From Piscicoccus intestinalis NBRC 104926 (lineage in GTDB: Bacteria; Actinomycetota; Actinomycetes; Actinomycetales; Dermatophilaceae), in assembly GCF_001515525.1 (NCBI RefSeq), contig NZ_BCNQ01000012.1, positions 1 through 64,000 on the forward strand: DNA of 64,000 nucleotides. Reading direction: 5' to 3'. Below, piece by piece: positions 1-8,557 of the stretch (positions within the stretch are counted from its first letter, which is position 1; each line of letters begins with the position of its first letter). The notes beneath the pieces are model-generated. The model was not told the origin of the DNA. It was given only the letters and a program-made list of their open reading frames with translations, and searched no databases. The translations under genes were made by a program, and so were the position numbers.

Positions 1-390
1 GCCGCGGCCGCCGCCCGCGCCCGCGGCGTCTTCGTGACGATGAACGCCGACGAGGGCCCGCGCCTCGAGGTGATCAAGCGGCTCCTGCCGGCGGTGCTGA
101 CGCTGCTGCCGGAGTCGGTGCGGGTGCGGGTCACGGTCGAGACCCGCACCGACGGGCACCCCCGCGCGAGCATCAGCATCGTCGGCCCGCTCGCTCGGAG
201 CGTCGCGAGCGCGGTCGCGCAGGCCGCCTACGACGCCTGTGCCGCCTGCACCTCCCGTGCCGCCGGCGGCCCCCGCGGCACGGCAACCGTCTGCGAGGTC
301 ACCGCCGACGACCTCACGGTGCTCATCACCCTCACCCCGAAGGCCGCGTGGCCCGCCGGGGCGCCGCGTCACAGCGGGTCGATGACGTAG
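1..390 (+). CDS. Hypothetical protein, 5' end possibly outside the window
   Basis: The reading frame is open from base 1 and ends with TAG at 388-390. Candidate internal starts are GTG at 34 and ATG at 40, so the gene may be whole (about 117 aa) or may begin left of the window. The readable part has an amphipathic start (LEVIKRLLPAVLTLLPESV), then a stretch resembling alternating beta strands and helix, and no membrane segment. I do not recognise the family. It converges on the PTS EIIA gene and their 3' ends overlap by 22 bp, which is tight but not impossible; a spurious frame cannot be excluded. Confidence 0.4.
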   Translation, partial: AAAAARARGVFVTMNADEGPRLEVIKRLLPAVLTLLPESVRVRVTVETRTDGHPRASISIVGPLARSVASAVAQAAYDACAACTSRAAGGPRGTATVCEVTADDLTVLITLTPKAAWPAGAPRHSGSMT

Positions 391-998
391 AGGTGGTCGC
401 CGGTGCTGACCTGGTCGTCGGCGACGGCGGAGGGCGCGCCGAACCGCTTGAAGTTCGTGACGATGACGGGGGTGGTGAGCGAGTAGCCGGCCGCTTCGAT
501 GGCGGCGGGGTCGAACCGCAGCAGCGGGGCGCCGGCCTCGACGGCGTCGCCCTTGGCGACCAGCGTCTCGAAGCCCTGCCCCTTGAGCATCACGGTGTCG
601 ATGCCGACGTGGATGAGCACCTCCGCCCCGGAGTCGGCGCGCACGGCCACCGCGTGCCCCGTGGGGAAGACGAGCATGACGGTGCCGCTCACCGGCGAGT
701 GCACGGTCGTCGACGTCGGGCGGATCGCGATGCCCGGGCCGATCATCGCCTGCGCGAACACCGGGTCCTCCACCTCCGCCAGGGCGACGATCCGCCCGTC
801 CAGCGGGGCGCGCACGAGGGTCTGGGCGACCTCGTCGGCCGGATCCGCGGCGGGAGCCGGCGCCTCGGCCGACTCGACCGAATCGGCTGACTCGACCGTC
901 TCGGCGGGCGTCGGCTCGGTCGGCTGCGTCGGCTCGGCCGCAGGCCGCCCGAAGACCCGGCCGAACCCTCGCATGCTCGTCCGCAGGTGCTTCTTCAC
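369..998 (-). CDS. PTS glucose-family EIIA domain protein
   Basis: Stand-alone EIIA of the glucose family, which passes phosphate from HPr to a membrane EIIBC. After a basic start and an acidic, Ala/Pro/Glu-rich linker (residues about 20-60), the EIIA fold runs from residue 61 to the end. It carries FPTGHAV (His115) and EVLIHVGIDTV (His130), matching the two active-site histidines of E. coli EIIA-Glc; His130 corresponds to the phosphorylated one. The start is GTG at 998, because GGAGTG lies 7 nt upstream; a longer frame to 1061 has no such support. No EIIBC gene is in the window, so the sugar is unknown. The 60-residue N-terminal extension is longer than in free EIIA proteins and may be what remains of a tether. 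Confidence 0.88.
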   Translation of the reverse strand: MKKHLRTSMRGFGRVFGRPAAEPTQPTEPTPAETVESADSVESAEAPAPAADPADEVAQTLVRAPLDGRIVALAEVEDPVFAQAMIGPGIAIRPTSTTVHSPVSGTVMLVFPTGHAVAVRADSGAEVLIHVGIDTVMLKGQGFETLVAKGDAVEAGAPLLRFDPAAIEAAGYSLTTPVIVTNFKRFGAPSAVADDQVSTGDHLYVIDPL

Positions 999-1154
999 GT
1001 GACACTCCGTCCGGTCGCTGGTTCCGGGCCGAGACTCGCGCGGGGGTTCCGCACAGAACACGTGGCGGCCGCGTCCCTACACTCGGTTGACGGCACGATA
1101 GCCACACCCCGGGGAGTTTTCCGGGAAATGTCCCGCTGGGGAGGGGTTTCGCCG

Positions 1155-2075
1155 ATGTCCTTGGTCTCCGAGATCGCCGCTGGCGTCGTCCTGCTCGACG
1201 GGGGCCTGGCCACCCGGCTGGAGGCCCGCGGCCACGACCTGTCCGACTCCCTGTGGTCGGCGCGGCTGCTGCTGGAGCAGCCGCAGGAGGTGCGGGCCGC
1301 GCACGCCGACTTCTTCGCCGCCGGCGCGCGGGTGGCGATCACCGCCTCCTATCAGCTCAGCGAGACGGGTCTGCGGGCCGCCGGCCGCGACGCCGGCGCG
1401 CTCGAACCGGCCCTGCGACGCAGCGTGACGCTGGCGCGCGAGGCGGCCCGAGAGACCGAATCCGACGATCCCCGACCGCGGTTCGTCGCCGCGAGCGTCG
1501 GGCCCTACGGCGCGGCGCTGGCCGACGGCTCGGAGTACCGCGGCGACTACGGCCTCACGGTCGCGCAGCTGCGCGCGTGGCATCGGCCGCGCCTGGAGAT
1601 CCTCGCCGACGCCGGCGCCGACGTGCTCGCCCTGGAGACGGTGCCCTGCCTCGCGGAGGCCGAGGCGCTCGTCGCCGAGGTCGACCGCTTGGGTGTGCCG
1701 GCGTGGCTGTCGATGACCCCCGACGGGGCGCGCACCCGTCTCGGCGAGCCCCTGGGCGCGGCGTTCGCGATCGCCGCGTCGAGCAGGCACGTCGTCGCCG
1801 TCGGCGCCAACTGCTTCGACCCGGGCGGCGCCGCCACGGTGCTGACGGAGGCGGGCCGCGCCGCCCCGGGGCTGCCGCGGCTGCTGTATCCGAACAGCGG
1901 CGAGACCTGGGACGCCCGGGCGCGGCGCTGGACCGGCTCCCCGACGATCGGCGCGGCCGCCGCCGCGGCCTGGGTGGCGGGCGGTGCTCGGCTCGTCGGC
2001 GGCTGCTGCCGCGTCTCCCCCGAGCTCATCGCCGCGATGAAGAAGGGGCTGACCGAGGGGCGACCGAGCGGCTGA
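1155..2075 (+). CDS. mmuM: Homocysteine S-methyltransferase
   Basis: Transfers a methyl group from S-methylmethionine or a related donor to homocysteine to make methionine, in the cytoplasm. The 306-residue length is normal for the MmuM group. The zinc/homocysteine ligands are visible: Cys220 in GANCFDPGG and the pair Cys284-Cys285 in LVGGCCRVSPE. The LLDGGLATRLEARG start is typical of the family. ATG at 1155 is preceded by GGGGAGGGG at a good distance, so the longer frame back to 987 is not used. It stands alone between the divergent EIIA gene and the solute-binding protein; no S-methylmethionine permease is adjacent. Confidence 0.9.
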   Translation: MSLVSEIAAGVVLLDGGLATRLEARGHDLSDSLWSARLLLEQPQEVRAAHADFFAAGARVAITASYQLSETGLRAAGRDAGALEPALRRSVTLAREAARETESDDPRPRFVAASVGPYGAALADGSEYRGDYGLTVAQLRAWHRPRLEILADAGADVLALETVPCLAEAEALVAEVDRLGVPAWLSMTPDGARTRLGEPLGAAFAIAASSRHVVAVGANCFDPGGAATVLTEAGRAAPGLPRLLYPNSGETWDARARRWTGSPTIGAAAAAAWVAGGARLVGGCCRVSPELIAAMKKGLTEGRPSG

Positions 2076-2121
2076 CCGACGAGCCGGTCGACGAGCTCAC
2101 CCGCGGGCCGAGCGCAACGTG

Positions 2122-2160
2122 ATCGAAAGCGCTCGCCAACCCTCCCGCCCGGTTAGGCTG
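2122..2160 (+). promoter_or_regulatory. Possible LacI-type operator and -10 upstream of the solute-binding protein
   Basis: GAAAGCGCTCGC (about 2125-2136) centres on the palindrome AGCGCT at 2128-2133, the core of many LacI-family operators. TAGGCT at 2154-2159 could be a -10 hexamer, which would place the operator over the -35 region. This fits sugar-responsive control of the downstream gene, but no LacI gene is nearby and the outer half-sites are weak. Confidence 0.3.
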
Positions 2161-2254
2161 CGCGCACGAGTCCGGTAGTGGCGCCGAACTTTCCGGCCGT
2201 CTGTGGGGTGGCGGCGCGACGGGTCCGCCGGTCGGGGCGACGTGAGGTATCGAG

Positions 2255-3649
2255 GTGAGGATCGTGCGTCGAGCACTGCGTTGGATCGTGGCCGCCGCGA
2301 CCGCGACCGTTGTCGTCACCGGCTCCGGGCTGGCGGGCGCGTCGACCGATCTGGGCGCCCCGGGCGGGCTCGGCAGCCACACCAGCGCCGAGCAGGAGCC
2401 GGTCACGCTGCGGGTGGCGACCGTCGACAACCCCGACACCGAGCGGCTGCGGGCACTCAGCGACGTCTTCACCCAGGCGAACCCCGACGTGCACATCGAG
2501 TGGACGACCGCCACCGAGAATTCGCTGCGGCAACGGGTCTCGACCGACGTCGCGACGGGGGCGGGCCGCTACGACGTCGTCTCCGTCGGCGCCTACGAGG
2601 TGCCGATCTGGGCGCAGCGCGGCTGGCTGCAGCCGCTGCACATGCCCGCGGACTACGCGATCGACGACATCCTGCCCTCGGTGCGGGCCGAGCTCTCCCA
2701 CGACGGGCAGCTGTACGGCGGCCCCTTCTACGGCGAGTCGACGTTCACGATGTTCCGCACGGACCTGTTCGCGCAGGCCGGGCTGCAGATGCCCGCGCAA
2801 CCGACGTGGGAGTGGCTGGGGCAGGCCGCGCAGCGCATCCGCGAGACCGGCACCGACGTCAACCCGATCTGCCTGCGCGGCCAGCCCGGGTGGGGCGAGA
2901 ACGTCGCGCTCGTCACGGCCATGGCCAACTCGTTCGGGGCGCGGTGGTTCGACCTGCAGTGGCGCCCGCATTTCGACGGCCCGCAGTGGGCGCAGGCGCT
3001 GAACACCTACGTCGCCCTGCTGCGCGGCTACGGCCCGCCGAACGCCGCCGACCTCGGCTACCAGGACAACCTCGATCTGTTCCGCAAGGGGCGCTGCGCG
3101 ATCTGGGTCGACTCCACCGCGGCGGCCTCCACTCTGGTCAACCCGAACGCCTCCGCGGTCTCCGCGCAGGTGGGGTTCGCACCGGCTCCGGGCACGGGCG
3201 GCCCGAAGCGCAGCAACTGGCTGTGGGCGTGGTCGCTCGGGATCTCGCGCAACTCGCGGCATCCGCAGGCGGCCCAACGCTTCGTCGCGTGGGCGACCTC
3301 CCCGCAGTACGCGCAGCTCGTCGCGACCGCCTACGGCTGGGCGTACGTGCCGCCCGGCACCCGCGCCTCGCTGTACCGCGACCCGCGCTATCTGGCGGCG
3401 GCCCCGTTCGCGCCGCTGGTGCTCGCTGAGATCCAGGCGGCCAACCCCGACGACCCGACCGCCGAGCAGGTGCCCTACCGCGGCATCCAGTACGTGGCGA
3501 TCCCGCAGTTCCCCGGCATCGCGGGGGCCGTCGGGTCGCGCTTCGCCAAGGCCGTCGCCGGCGAGATCACCCCGCAGGAGGCCCTGGCGAACGCCCAGTG
3601 GGTCACCACGCAGGTCGTCGGGCGCGCGCAGTTCATCCAGCAGGACTAG
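2255..3649 (+). CDS. Extracellular solute-binding protein, sugar (family 1) type
   Basis: Periplasmic-binding-protein fold of the sugar/polyol ABC type: LRVATVDNPDTERLRALSDVFTQANPDVHIEW begins lobe 1, and later WAWSLGISRNSRHPQAAQRFVAWATS is the usual hinge/lobe motif. The N-terminus is a Sec signal (basic MRIVRRALR, hydrophobic core, AGAS) with no lipobox cysteine, unusual for a Gram-positive binding protein, which is normally lipid-anchored. GTG at 2255 has GTGAGG 7 nt upstream; GTG at 2264 is an alternative. No ABC permease or ATPase adjoins it. Instead the next gene, 15 bp on, is an NCS1-like permease, so the partner of this protein is an open question. Confidence 0.82.
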   Translation: MRIVRRALRWIVAAATATVVVTGSGLAGASTDLGAPGGLGSHTSAEQEPVTLRVATVDNPDTERLRALSDVFTQANPDVHIEWTTATENSLRQRVSTDVATGAGRYDVVSVGAYEVPIWAQRGWLQPLHMPADYAIDDILPSVRAELSHDGQLYGGPFYGESTFTMFRTDLFAQAGLQMPAQPTWEWLGQAAQRIRETGTDVNPICLRGQPGWGENVALVTAMANSFGARWFDLQWRPHFDGPQWAQALNTYVALLRGYGPPNAADLGYQDNLDLFRKGRCAIWVDSTAAASTLVNPNASAVSAQVGFAPAPGTGGPKRSNWLWAWSLGISRNSRHPQAAQRFVAWATSPQYAQLVATAYGWAYVPPGTRASLYRDPRYLAAAPFAPLVLAEIQAANPDDPTAEQVPYRGIQYVAIPQFPGIAGAVGSRFAKAVAGEITPQEALANAQWVTTQVVGRAQFIQQD

Positions 3650-3664
3650 GTCGAAGGGACAGTC

Positions 3665-5452
3665 GTGACGACCATCGAGCCGGGCGAACCGGACCTCACG
3701 AGGCGCATCGCCGCGATGGATCCCGAGCAGCTGCCGGTCGCCGACCACGAGCTGCACGGCTGGCGGCACTTCGCGGGTCTGTACGCGGCCGAACACGTCG
3801 CCGCCACCGAGTTCGTCATCGGCGCCACGTTCGTGGCGATGGGCGCGGGCGTGCGCGACGTGCTCGTCGGGCTGCTCATCGGCAACGCGCTGGCCGTCGC
3901 CTCGTACTGGCTCATCACGACCCCCATCGCCGTGCAGGCGCGGCTGAGCCTGTTCACCTACCTGCACAAGATCGCCGGCGACTCGATGGCGCGGATCTAC
4001 AACGTCGCGACGATGCTTGTCTTCGGCACGATCGCCGCGGCGATGATCACCGTCTCCGCGACGGCCGTCCGGGTGCTGTTCGCGATCCCCGCACAGACCC
4101 AGGCCTACCCGACGAGCCTGGCGTTCGTCGGGGTGTGCATCGCGGTCGGCGCGATCGTCGTGCTCGTCGCCGCCTACGGCTTCGGCGTGCTCGCCGACTT
4201 CGCCACGACGTGCGCGCCGTGGCTCATGGTGATGTTCACGGTCGGCGGCATGGTGCTCATCCCCGCGCTCGCCGAGTCGCTCACCGGGTACACGACGCTG
4301 TCGGGCTTCTCCGACTTCGTCGACATCGCCGGCGCGAGCGTCTGGACGGGCGTCACCGCCGCCGGCCAGCCCGGAGTCGGTGTGCTCGAGGTCGCCGGAT
4401 ACGCCTGGGCCGCGAACACGTTCTCGCATTTCGGCCTCATCGACATGGCGTATCTGCGCTACGCGAAGAAGACGTCGTACGGCCTGGCGACGTCGACCGG
4501 CATGCTGTTCGGCCACTACGTCGCGTGGATCTCGGCCGGGCTCATGGGCGCGGCGACGGCGGCGATCACCGTGCAGAGCATCGCGGTGCTCGACCCCGGT
4601 GAGGTGGCCTATTACGCGCTGGGGGCCACCGGCTTCGTCATCGTCATCGTCGCCGGGTGGACGACGGCCAACGCCAACCTCTACCGGGCGGGGCTGGCGG
4701 CGCAGGCGGTGATGCCGCGCCTGTCGCGCTCCCGCGTGACGCTCGTGGTCGGCATCGTCGTCGTCATCGTCAGCTGCTTCCCGGTCGTCTTCCGCAACTA
4801 CCTGCCGCTGGTCACGTGGTCGGGGCTGCTGCTCGTGCCGGTGGGCGGCATCGTCTTCGCCGAGCACCACGTGCTGCCGCGGCTGGGCATGACCCGGTTC
4901 TGGGCCAGCTACCAGGGGCCGCGGCACAACGTGCCGGCGCTGGGCACGTGGGCGCTGGCGATCGTGTTCGCGGTGGGGCTCAACCTGCTCGGCGTCATCC
5001 CGTACGTCTTCTTGTTCCTGCCGACGTGGGCGCTCGCGATCGTCGTCTACACGCTGTGGGCGCGGGCCCGCGGGGCGGGCCGCGACTACCGCGAACAGGA
5101 GGCCGCCGAGCGCGACTTCACCGACGCGGTGCGCGACTACCAGGCCGAGCAGGCCCGCGCCCGCGGGTACGTCGGGCAGCCCAGGGACCGCTCGGCGCTG
5201 ACGATCGCGATCCGCACGATCTGGGTGCTCGCGCTGGTCATCCCCGCGATCCTCGGCTGGCGGGTGCTGTTCGACTCACCGGAGCTGTACACCTACTTCG
5301 TCAACCGCGAGCTGTTCTACGACGTGACGATCTGGTGCACCGTGGTCTACTTCGTCTTCGCCTGGTGGGACCTGCGCCGCGGCATCGCCCTGCGCCGCCG
5401 CCACGAGCGCACCCAGCGCCTCGAGCAGGCCGAGCGCCGCGTGTCGTACTGA
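3665..5452 (+). CDS. NCS1-like purine/cytosine permease family transporter
   Basis: A 595-residue polytopic membrane protein with about 12 hydrophobic segments in the core and, after a charged stretch (REQEAAERDFTDAVRDYQAEQ, near residues 475-500), two more C-terminal segments. The core resembles the nucleobase:cation symporter-1 group: FAGLYAAEHVAATEFVIGATFVAMGAG at the first helix and repeated Gly-rich helices. NCS1 members move nucleobases, hydantoins or vitamins with H+ or Na+. The GTG start follows GAAGGGAC and is 15 bp after the solute-binding protein stop, so the two are probably co-transcribed. The extended C-terminus is longer than in typical members (420-500 aa). Substrate not inferable. 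Confidence 0.78.
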   Translation: MTTIEPGEPDLTRRIAAMDPEQLPVADHELHGWRHFAGLYAAEHVAATEFVIGATFVAMGAGVRDVLVGLLIGNALAVASYWLITTPIAVQARLSLFTYLHKIAGDSMARIYNVATMLVFGTIAAAMITVSATAVRVLFAIPAQTQAYPTSLAFVGVCIAVGAIVVLVAAYGFGVLADFATTCAPWLMVMFTVGGMVLIPALAESLTGYTTLSGFSDFVDIAGASVWTGVTAAGQPGVGVLEVAGYAWAANTFSHFGLIDMAYLRYAKKTSYGLATSTGMLFGHYVAWISAGLMGAATAAITVQSIAVLDPGEVAYYALGATGFVIVIVAGWTTANANLYRAGLAAQAVMPRLSRSRVTLVVGIVVVIVSCFPVVFRNYLPLVTWSGLLLVPVGGIVFAEHHVLPRLGMTRFWASYQGPRHNVPALGTWALAIVFAVGLNLLGVIPYVFLFLPTWALAIVVYTLWARARGAGRDYREQEAAERDFTDAVRDYQAEQARARGYVGQPRDRSALTIAIRTIWVLALVIPAILGWRVLFDSPELYTYFVNRELFYDVTIWCTVVYFVFAWWDLRRGIALRRRHERTQRLEQAERRVSY

Positions 5453-5520
5453 GGTCTGCCGGTTTCACCGGGGGCCCTCGGGCTCCTCGGGCCCCCTCGG
5501 GCCGGGCCCGGCGACGGTCG

Positions 5521-5631
5521 AGACGAAAGTGGCATACATACTCGCTTCCCGGGCGGTCGAGCTCCGGCATCACCGCAGGTCAAGAGGGTGCCGGAAAAGC
5601 TCGGATCCGAGTGTGTAAGCCACTCTCGTCT
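5521..5631. repeat. Family A inverted-repeat element, copy 1 (111 bp)
   Basis: Intergenic element with 24-nt arms at 5521-5544 and 5608-5631, complementary at 21 of 24 positions, enclosing 63 bp. Arms begin AGACGA and meet the interior at ACTCG/CGAGT. The interior holds CCGCAGGTCA at offset 53-62. Same total length as copies at 37781, 52207 and 52449. Here the core motif is inverted relative to arm asymmetry when compared with the other three. It lies between the NCS1 permease stop and the convergent AEC permease stop. Confidence 0.8.
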
Positions 5632-5641
5632 TCGGGGCCGC

Positions 5642-6625
5642 TCAGGCGTGCGCCGGGCCGACGACGAGGAGCGCGACGGACAGGGAGACGAGGGAGAGCA
5701 GCGTGGTCGCGAAGGCCGCGGCCGAGACGAACTCCTCCTCGTGGTGGCGGGCCGCGAGCAGCGGCAGGATGCTCATCGTCGGCGCCGACGCGGAGATGAC
5801 GGCCGCGGCGGCCAACACCGGCTCCAGCGGCGGCAGCCCCAGGCGCGGCACGAGGCCGGCGGCGCCGTACACGAGGACGGCCACCGCCAGCGGGTGCGCG
5901 ACGAGCTTGCCGACGAGCAGCGGGGCCACCTGCAGCGCCCGCCCGCCCAGGCTCTGGCCGACGAGCAGGCCGCCGATGACGAACAGCGCGGGGGCGGTCG
6001 CCGAGCCGGCGACCATGCTCAGCGTGCGATCCAGCGGCTCGGGCAGCGGCAGCCCCGACGCGGAGTAGGCCACGCCGAGCACGATCGCGATGACGAGCGG
6101 CTGGCGCACCAGCCGGGCGGCGATCTGGCGCGACAGCGCGAGCCGGCCCTGACCGTCTCCGGCGGCGCGCTCCGCGAGCACCAGGCCCAGCGGGATGCTC
6201 AGCAGGTTCTCGACGAGCACGTTCATGCCGAGCACGTGTCCGGCCTGCGCGGGCATCACGGCCTGCACGACGGGGTAGCCGACATAGCCCGTGTTCGACA
6301 CCGCCGACCCCTGCCCGATGTACGCCGCCCGCAGCCGTGCCCGCACGGGCGGCGCCGTGCGCTGGGTGAGCAGCGTGAGCCCGTACCCCACGGCCATCGC
6401 GACGAGCGACCCGAGCGCGTAGGAGAGCACGTACGTGGGCCGCACGACGTCGCCGAGCGGGTTGCGCGCGAGCACCCCGAACAGCAGCGCGGGCAGTGCG
6501 ATGTTGATGACGTAACCGCCCACGACGGCCAGCCCGGAGGCCGGGAACACCCCGGTGCGCACGGCGAGGTAGCCGATCGCCACGGTGAGATAGATCGGCG
6601 CGACGACGCCGAGAACCTCGTCCAC
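5642..6625 (-). CDS. AEC (auxin efflux carrier) family permease
   Basis: A 327-residue integral membrane protein with about ten hydrophobic segments in two halves, typical of the AEC/MleP group that exports or imports small carboxylates. Recognisable parts are PIYLTVAIGYLAVRTGVFP at the N-terminus, NTGYVGYPVVQAVM in mid-protein (the conserved N-x-G-x-x-G-x-P motif) and SASAPTMSILPLLAA near the end. GTG at 6625 lies 7 bp after the yqeY stop, so the two genes form an operon. Substrate cannot be told from sequence. Confidence 0.85.
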   Translation of the reverse strand: MDEVLGVVAPIYLTVAIGYLAVRTGVFPASGLAVVGGYVINIALPALLFGVLARNPLGDVVRPTYVLSYALGSLVAMAVGYGLTLLTQRTAPPVRARLRAAYIGQGSAVSNTGYVGYPVVQAVMPAQAGHVLGMNVLVENLLSIPLGLVLAERAAGDGQGRLALSRQIAARLVRQPLVIAIVLGVAYSASGLPLPEPLDRTLSMVAGSATAPALFVIGGLLVGQSLGGRALQVAPLLVGKLVAHPLAVAVLVYGAAGLVPRLGLPPLEPVLAAAAVISASAPTMSILPLLAARHHEEEFVSAAAFATTLLSLVSLSVALLVVGPAHA

Positions 6626-6632
6626 GGATGCG

Positions 6633-7088
6633 TCAGCGGGCCGCGAGGACCTTCTTCACCGCCGCGGCGACCCGGCCGCCGTCGGCGCGGCCGGCGACCT
6701 GGGCCTGCGCGGCCTTCATGACCTGACCCATCTGCTTCATGCCGGTCGCGCCCACCTCGTCGGCGGCGGCCGCCGCGATCGCGTCGAGCTCGGCGTCGTC
6801 GAGCTGCGCCGGCAGGTACGCCTCCAGGATCGCCAGCTCGGCGTTCTCCCGGTCGGCGAGCTCCGGCCGGCCGGCGTCGGCGTACGCGCTCGCCGACTCC
6901 TTGCGCTTCTTGGCCTCCTTGGCGAGCACCTTGAGCACCTCGTCGTCGCTCAGCTCGTGCGCCGCCGTGCCTGCCACCGAGGCGGTCTGGATGGCGGTCA
7001 GCGCCATCCGCAGCGTCGCCGAGCGCACCTGGTCGCGCTCGCGCATCGCGGTGTGCAGGTCGTGCTGGATCGTGTCCTTCAGGGTCAT
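6633..7088 (-). CDS. yqeY: YqeY/GatB C-terminal-like protein
   Basis: A 151-residue soluble protein of the YqeY family, which resembles the C-terminal tail domain of the GatB amidotransferase subunit. It opens with MTLKDTIQHDLHTAMRERDQVRSATLRMAL and has LEAYLPAQLDD plus MGQVMKAAQAQVAGRADGGRVAAAVKK, all family hallmarks. The family is thought to bind tRNA, but its role is not firmly known. It is first gene of a probable two-gene operon with the AEC permease. Confidence 0.92.
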   Translation of the reverse strand: MTLKDTIQHDLHTAMRERDQVRSATLRMALTAIQTASVAGTAAHELSDDEVLKVLAKEAKKRKESASAYADAGRPELADRENAELAILEAYLPAQLDDAELDAIAAAAADEVGATGMKQMGQVMKAAQAQVAGRADGGRVAAAVKKVLAAR

Positions 7089-7647
7089 GAGCCCATCCTC
7101 TCGCGTCGCCCCGCGCGGCCTCCACGCGATATCGGCCGCCGCCCTCGGGCCAGCTCGGGCCCCTTCGACCCCCTCGGATCGCCTCGGTCCCCCGCGTGCC
7201 CCCGCGAAACCCCGCCCGAACCCCCTCGTGCCCCTTCGTGCCCCCTCGTGCCCCCGGCCGGCCGTTCACCCCCGAAGACGGTGGTAAATCCCGCCGCGCA
7301 GACGCGGCAGATTTACCACCCTGTTCGGGCTCCCGACACGCCGCCGGCGGGCACCTCCATCTTGCCTGCGCGACACTCACGTTTACCGAGTCTCGGCTCG
7401 GCACGAAAACGTCTGTCCGGGACCCGGTTCCACGCCCGCCACTAGCCGGTCGACCGGCGTTCACGAACGTTCGACCTGCAGTTTTACGAATCGATGAAAA
7501 GTTCTTCTCCACAACGTTATTCATCGTTGGCCGGGACGTGATCGACCGCGATCTACCCTGGAGTAGTGAGCCGCTGAGGGCGGCGCTCACCGGCGCCCGG
7601 AGTCGCCGGGCGCCATGGGACCAGCGTGCAGGGCGGGGTGAACCGGG
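7089..7647. other. Intergenic region with low-complexity tract and hairpin
   Basis: Non-coding spacer between divergent yqeY and the LytR_C gene. 7140-7260 is low complexity, built of CCCTCGTGCCCC-like units. The family B hairpin follows at 7271-7329. 7480-7560 is locally richer in A+T and is the likely promoter zone for the LytR_C gene, though I cannot assign a -35/-10 pair. Confidence 0.6.
7271..7329. repeat. Family B hairpin, copy 1
   Basis: Left arm 7271-7298 and right arm 7303-7329 pair almost completely around a 4-nt loop; the outer parts are CCCGAA and TTCGGG and the inner parts GGTGGTAAATC and GATTTACCACC. Copies at 16759-16820 and 50920-50977 share GCAGACGCGGCAGATTTACC on one strand or the other. 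Intergenic in all cases. Confidence 0.8.
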
Positions 7648-8541
7648 GTGTCCAGGTTGAGCAGGTGGTGGCTGCGGAGGGCGAGCACGCCCTCGAGTCG
7701 TCACAAGAGACGGCGGGTCGTGTCCCGGCGTCGCCAGCGGGTGCGCGGCATCGCGATGTTCGTCACCCTGCCGGCCGCTCTCCTGGGCACGGCGACGATG
7801 GCCGGCGCCTACGGGGTCGCGGTGATGAGCCGGCCGACCACCGTGCAGTGCGCGCCGCAGGTCGTCGCCGCGCCGGGTCGCGGCTCGTTCGACGTGCGCG
7901 TCTTCAACGCCTCGGGCATCAACGGGGTCGCCGGCGACATGACCAAGCAGCTCACCAAGCGCGGCTTCACGATCAAGGAGACCTCGACGATCTCCGCGCT
8001 GGCCTCCTCCGGCCCCGCGACGATCCAGCACGGCTCCGCGGGCCTGGACCAGGCCCTCCTGCTCGCCCAGCAGGTGCCCGGCTCCAAACTGCGCAACGAC
8101 GGCCGCCAGGGCACCGGGGTCGCGCTCATCATCGGCGACCACTTTTCCGGCCTCGTGGCCGTGCCGCCGCCGATCCCGCCGCGCCCGGAGAAGATCCAGG
8201 TCGACGTGTACAACACGACGTTCCGCTCCGGCCTGGCCGGTGACGCCGGGGAGCAGCTGTCGCAGCGCAAGTTCAACATCGGTCGCACCGGCAACGACCC
8301 GCAGCTGAGCTTCCTGCCCGACGACGTCGCGGTGATCCGCTACGGCGAGGACGGCTTCGACGCCGCCAAGGTGCTCGCCCAGCACGTGCCGGGCGCGCGC
8401 CTGGCCAAGGTCGACCGCACCGGCGCCAAGCTCGACCTCGTGCTCGGCAACCACTACCAGGCGCTGACCCCCGCCGAGCAGGTGCCACCGCCTCCGGTCG
8501 AGCCGCCCAAGCCCAAGGAGACCGTCGAGCGGCCCTGCTGA
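7648..8541 (+). CDS. Two-domain LytR_C protein
   Basis: Basic N-terminus, one membrane helix (about residues 34-58, GIAMFVTLPAALLGTATMAGAYGVAVM), then two extracytoplasmic LytR C-terminal domains: FDVRVFNASGINGVAGDMTKQL (near 81-150) and VDVYNTTFRSGLAGDAGEQLSQR (near 180-270). A Pro-rich tail ends in a cysteine. LytR_C domains occur at the C-terminus of LCP wall-polymer ligases and in stand-alone proteins thought to act at the cell wall. There is no LCP catalytic domain. The GTG start at 7648 follows a G-rich stretch; other GTG or TTG codons nearby are possible. Confidence 0.85.
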   Translation: MSRLSRWWLRRASTPSSRHKRRRVVSRRRQRVRGIAMFVTLPAALLGTATMAGAYGVAVMSRPTTVQCAPQVVAAPGRGSFDVRVFNASGINGVAGDMTKQLTKRGFTIKETSTISALASSGPATIQHGSAGLDQALLLAQQVPGSKLRNDGRQGTGVALIIGDHFSGLVAVPPPIPPRPEKIQVDVYNTTFRSGLAGDAGEQLSQRKFNIGRTGNDPQLSFLPDDVAVIRYGEDGFDAAKVLAQHVPGARLAKVDRTGAKLDLVLGNHYQALTPAEQVPPPPVEPPKPKETVERPC

Positions 8542-8557
8542 GGGGTGCCGAGCGCGC

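Noticed and set aside
2153-4927. 924-codon - strand frame over the binding protein and NCS1 permease
   Set aside because: Antisense shadow with Arg/Asp/His-rich composition; both + strand genes have signal or membrane features.
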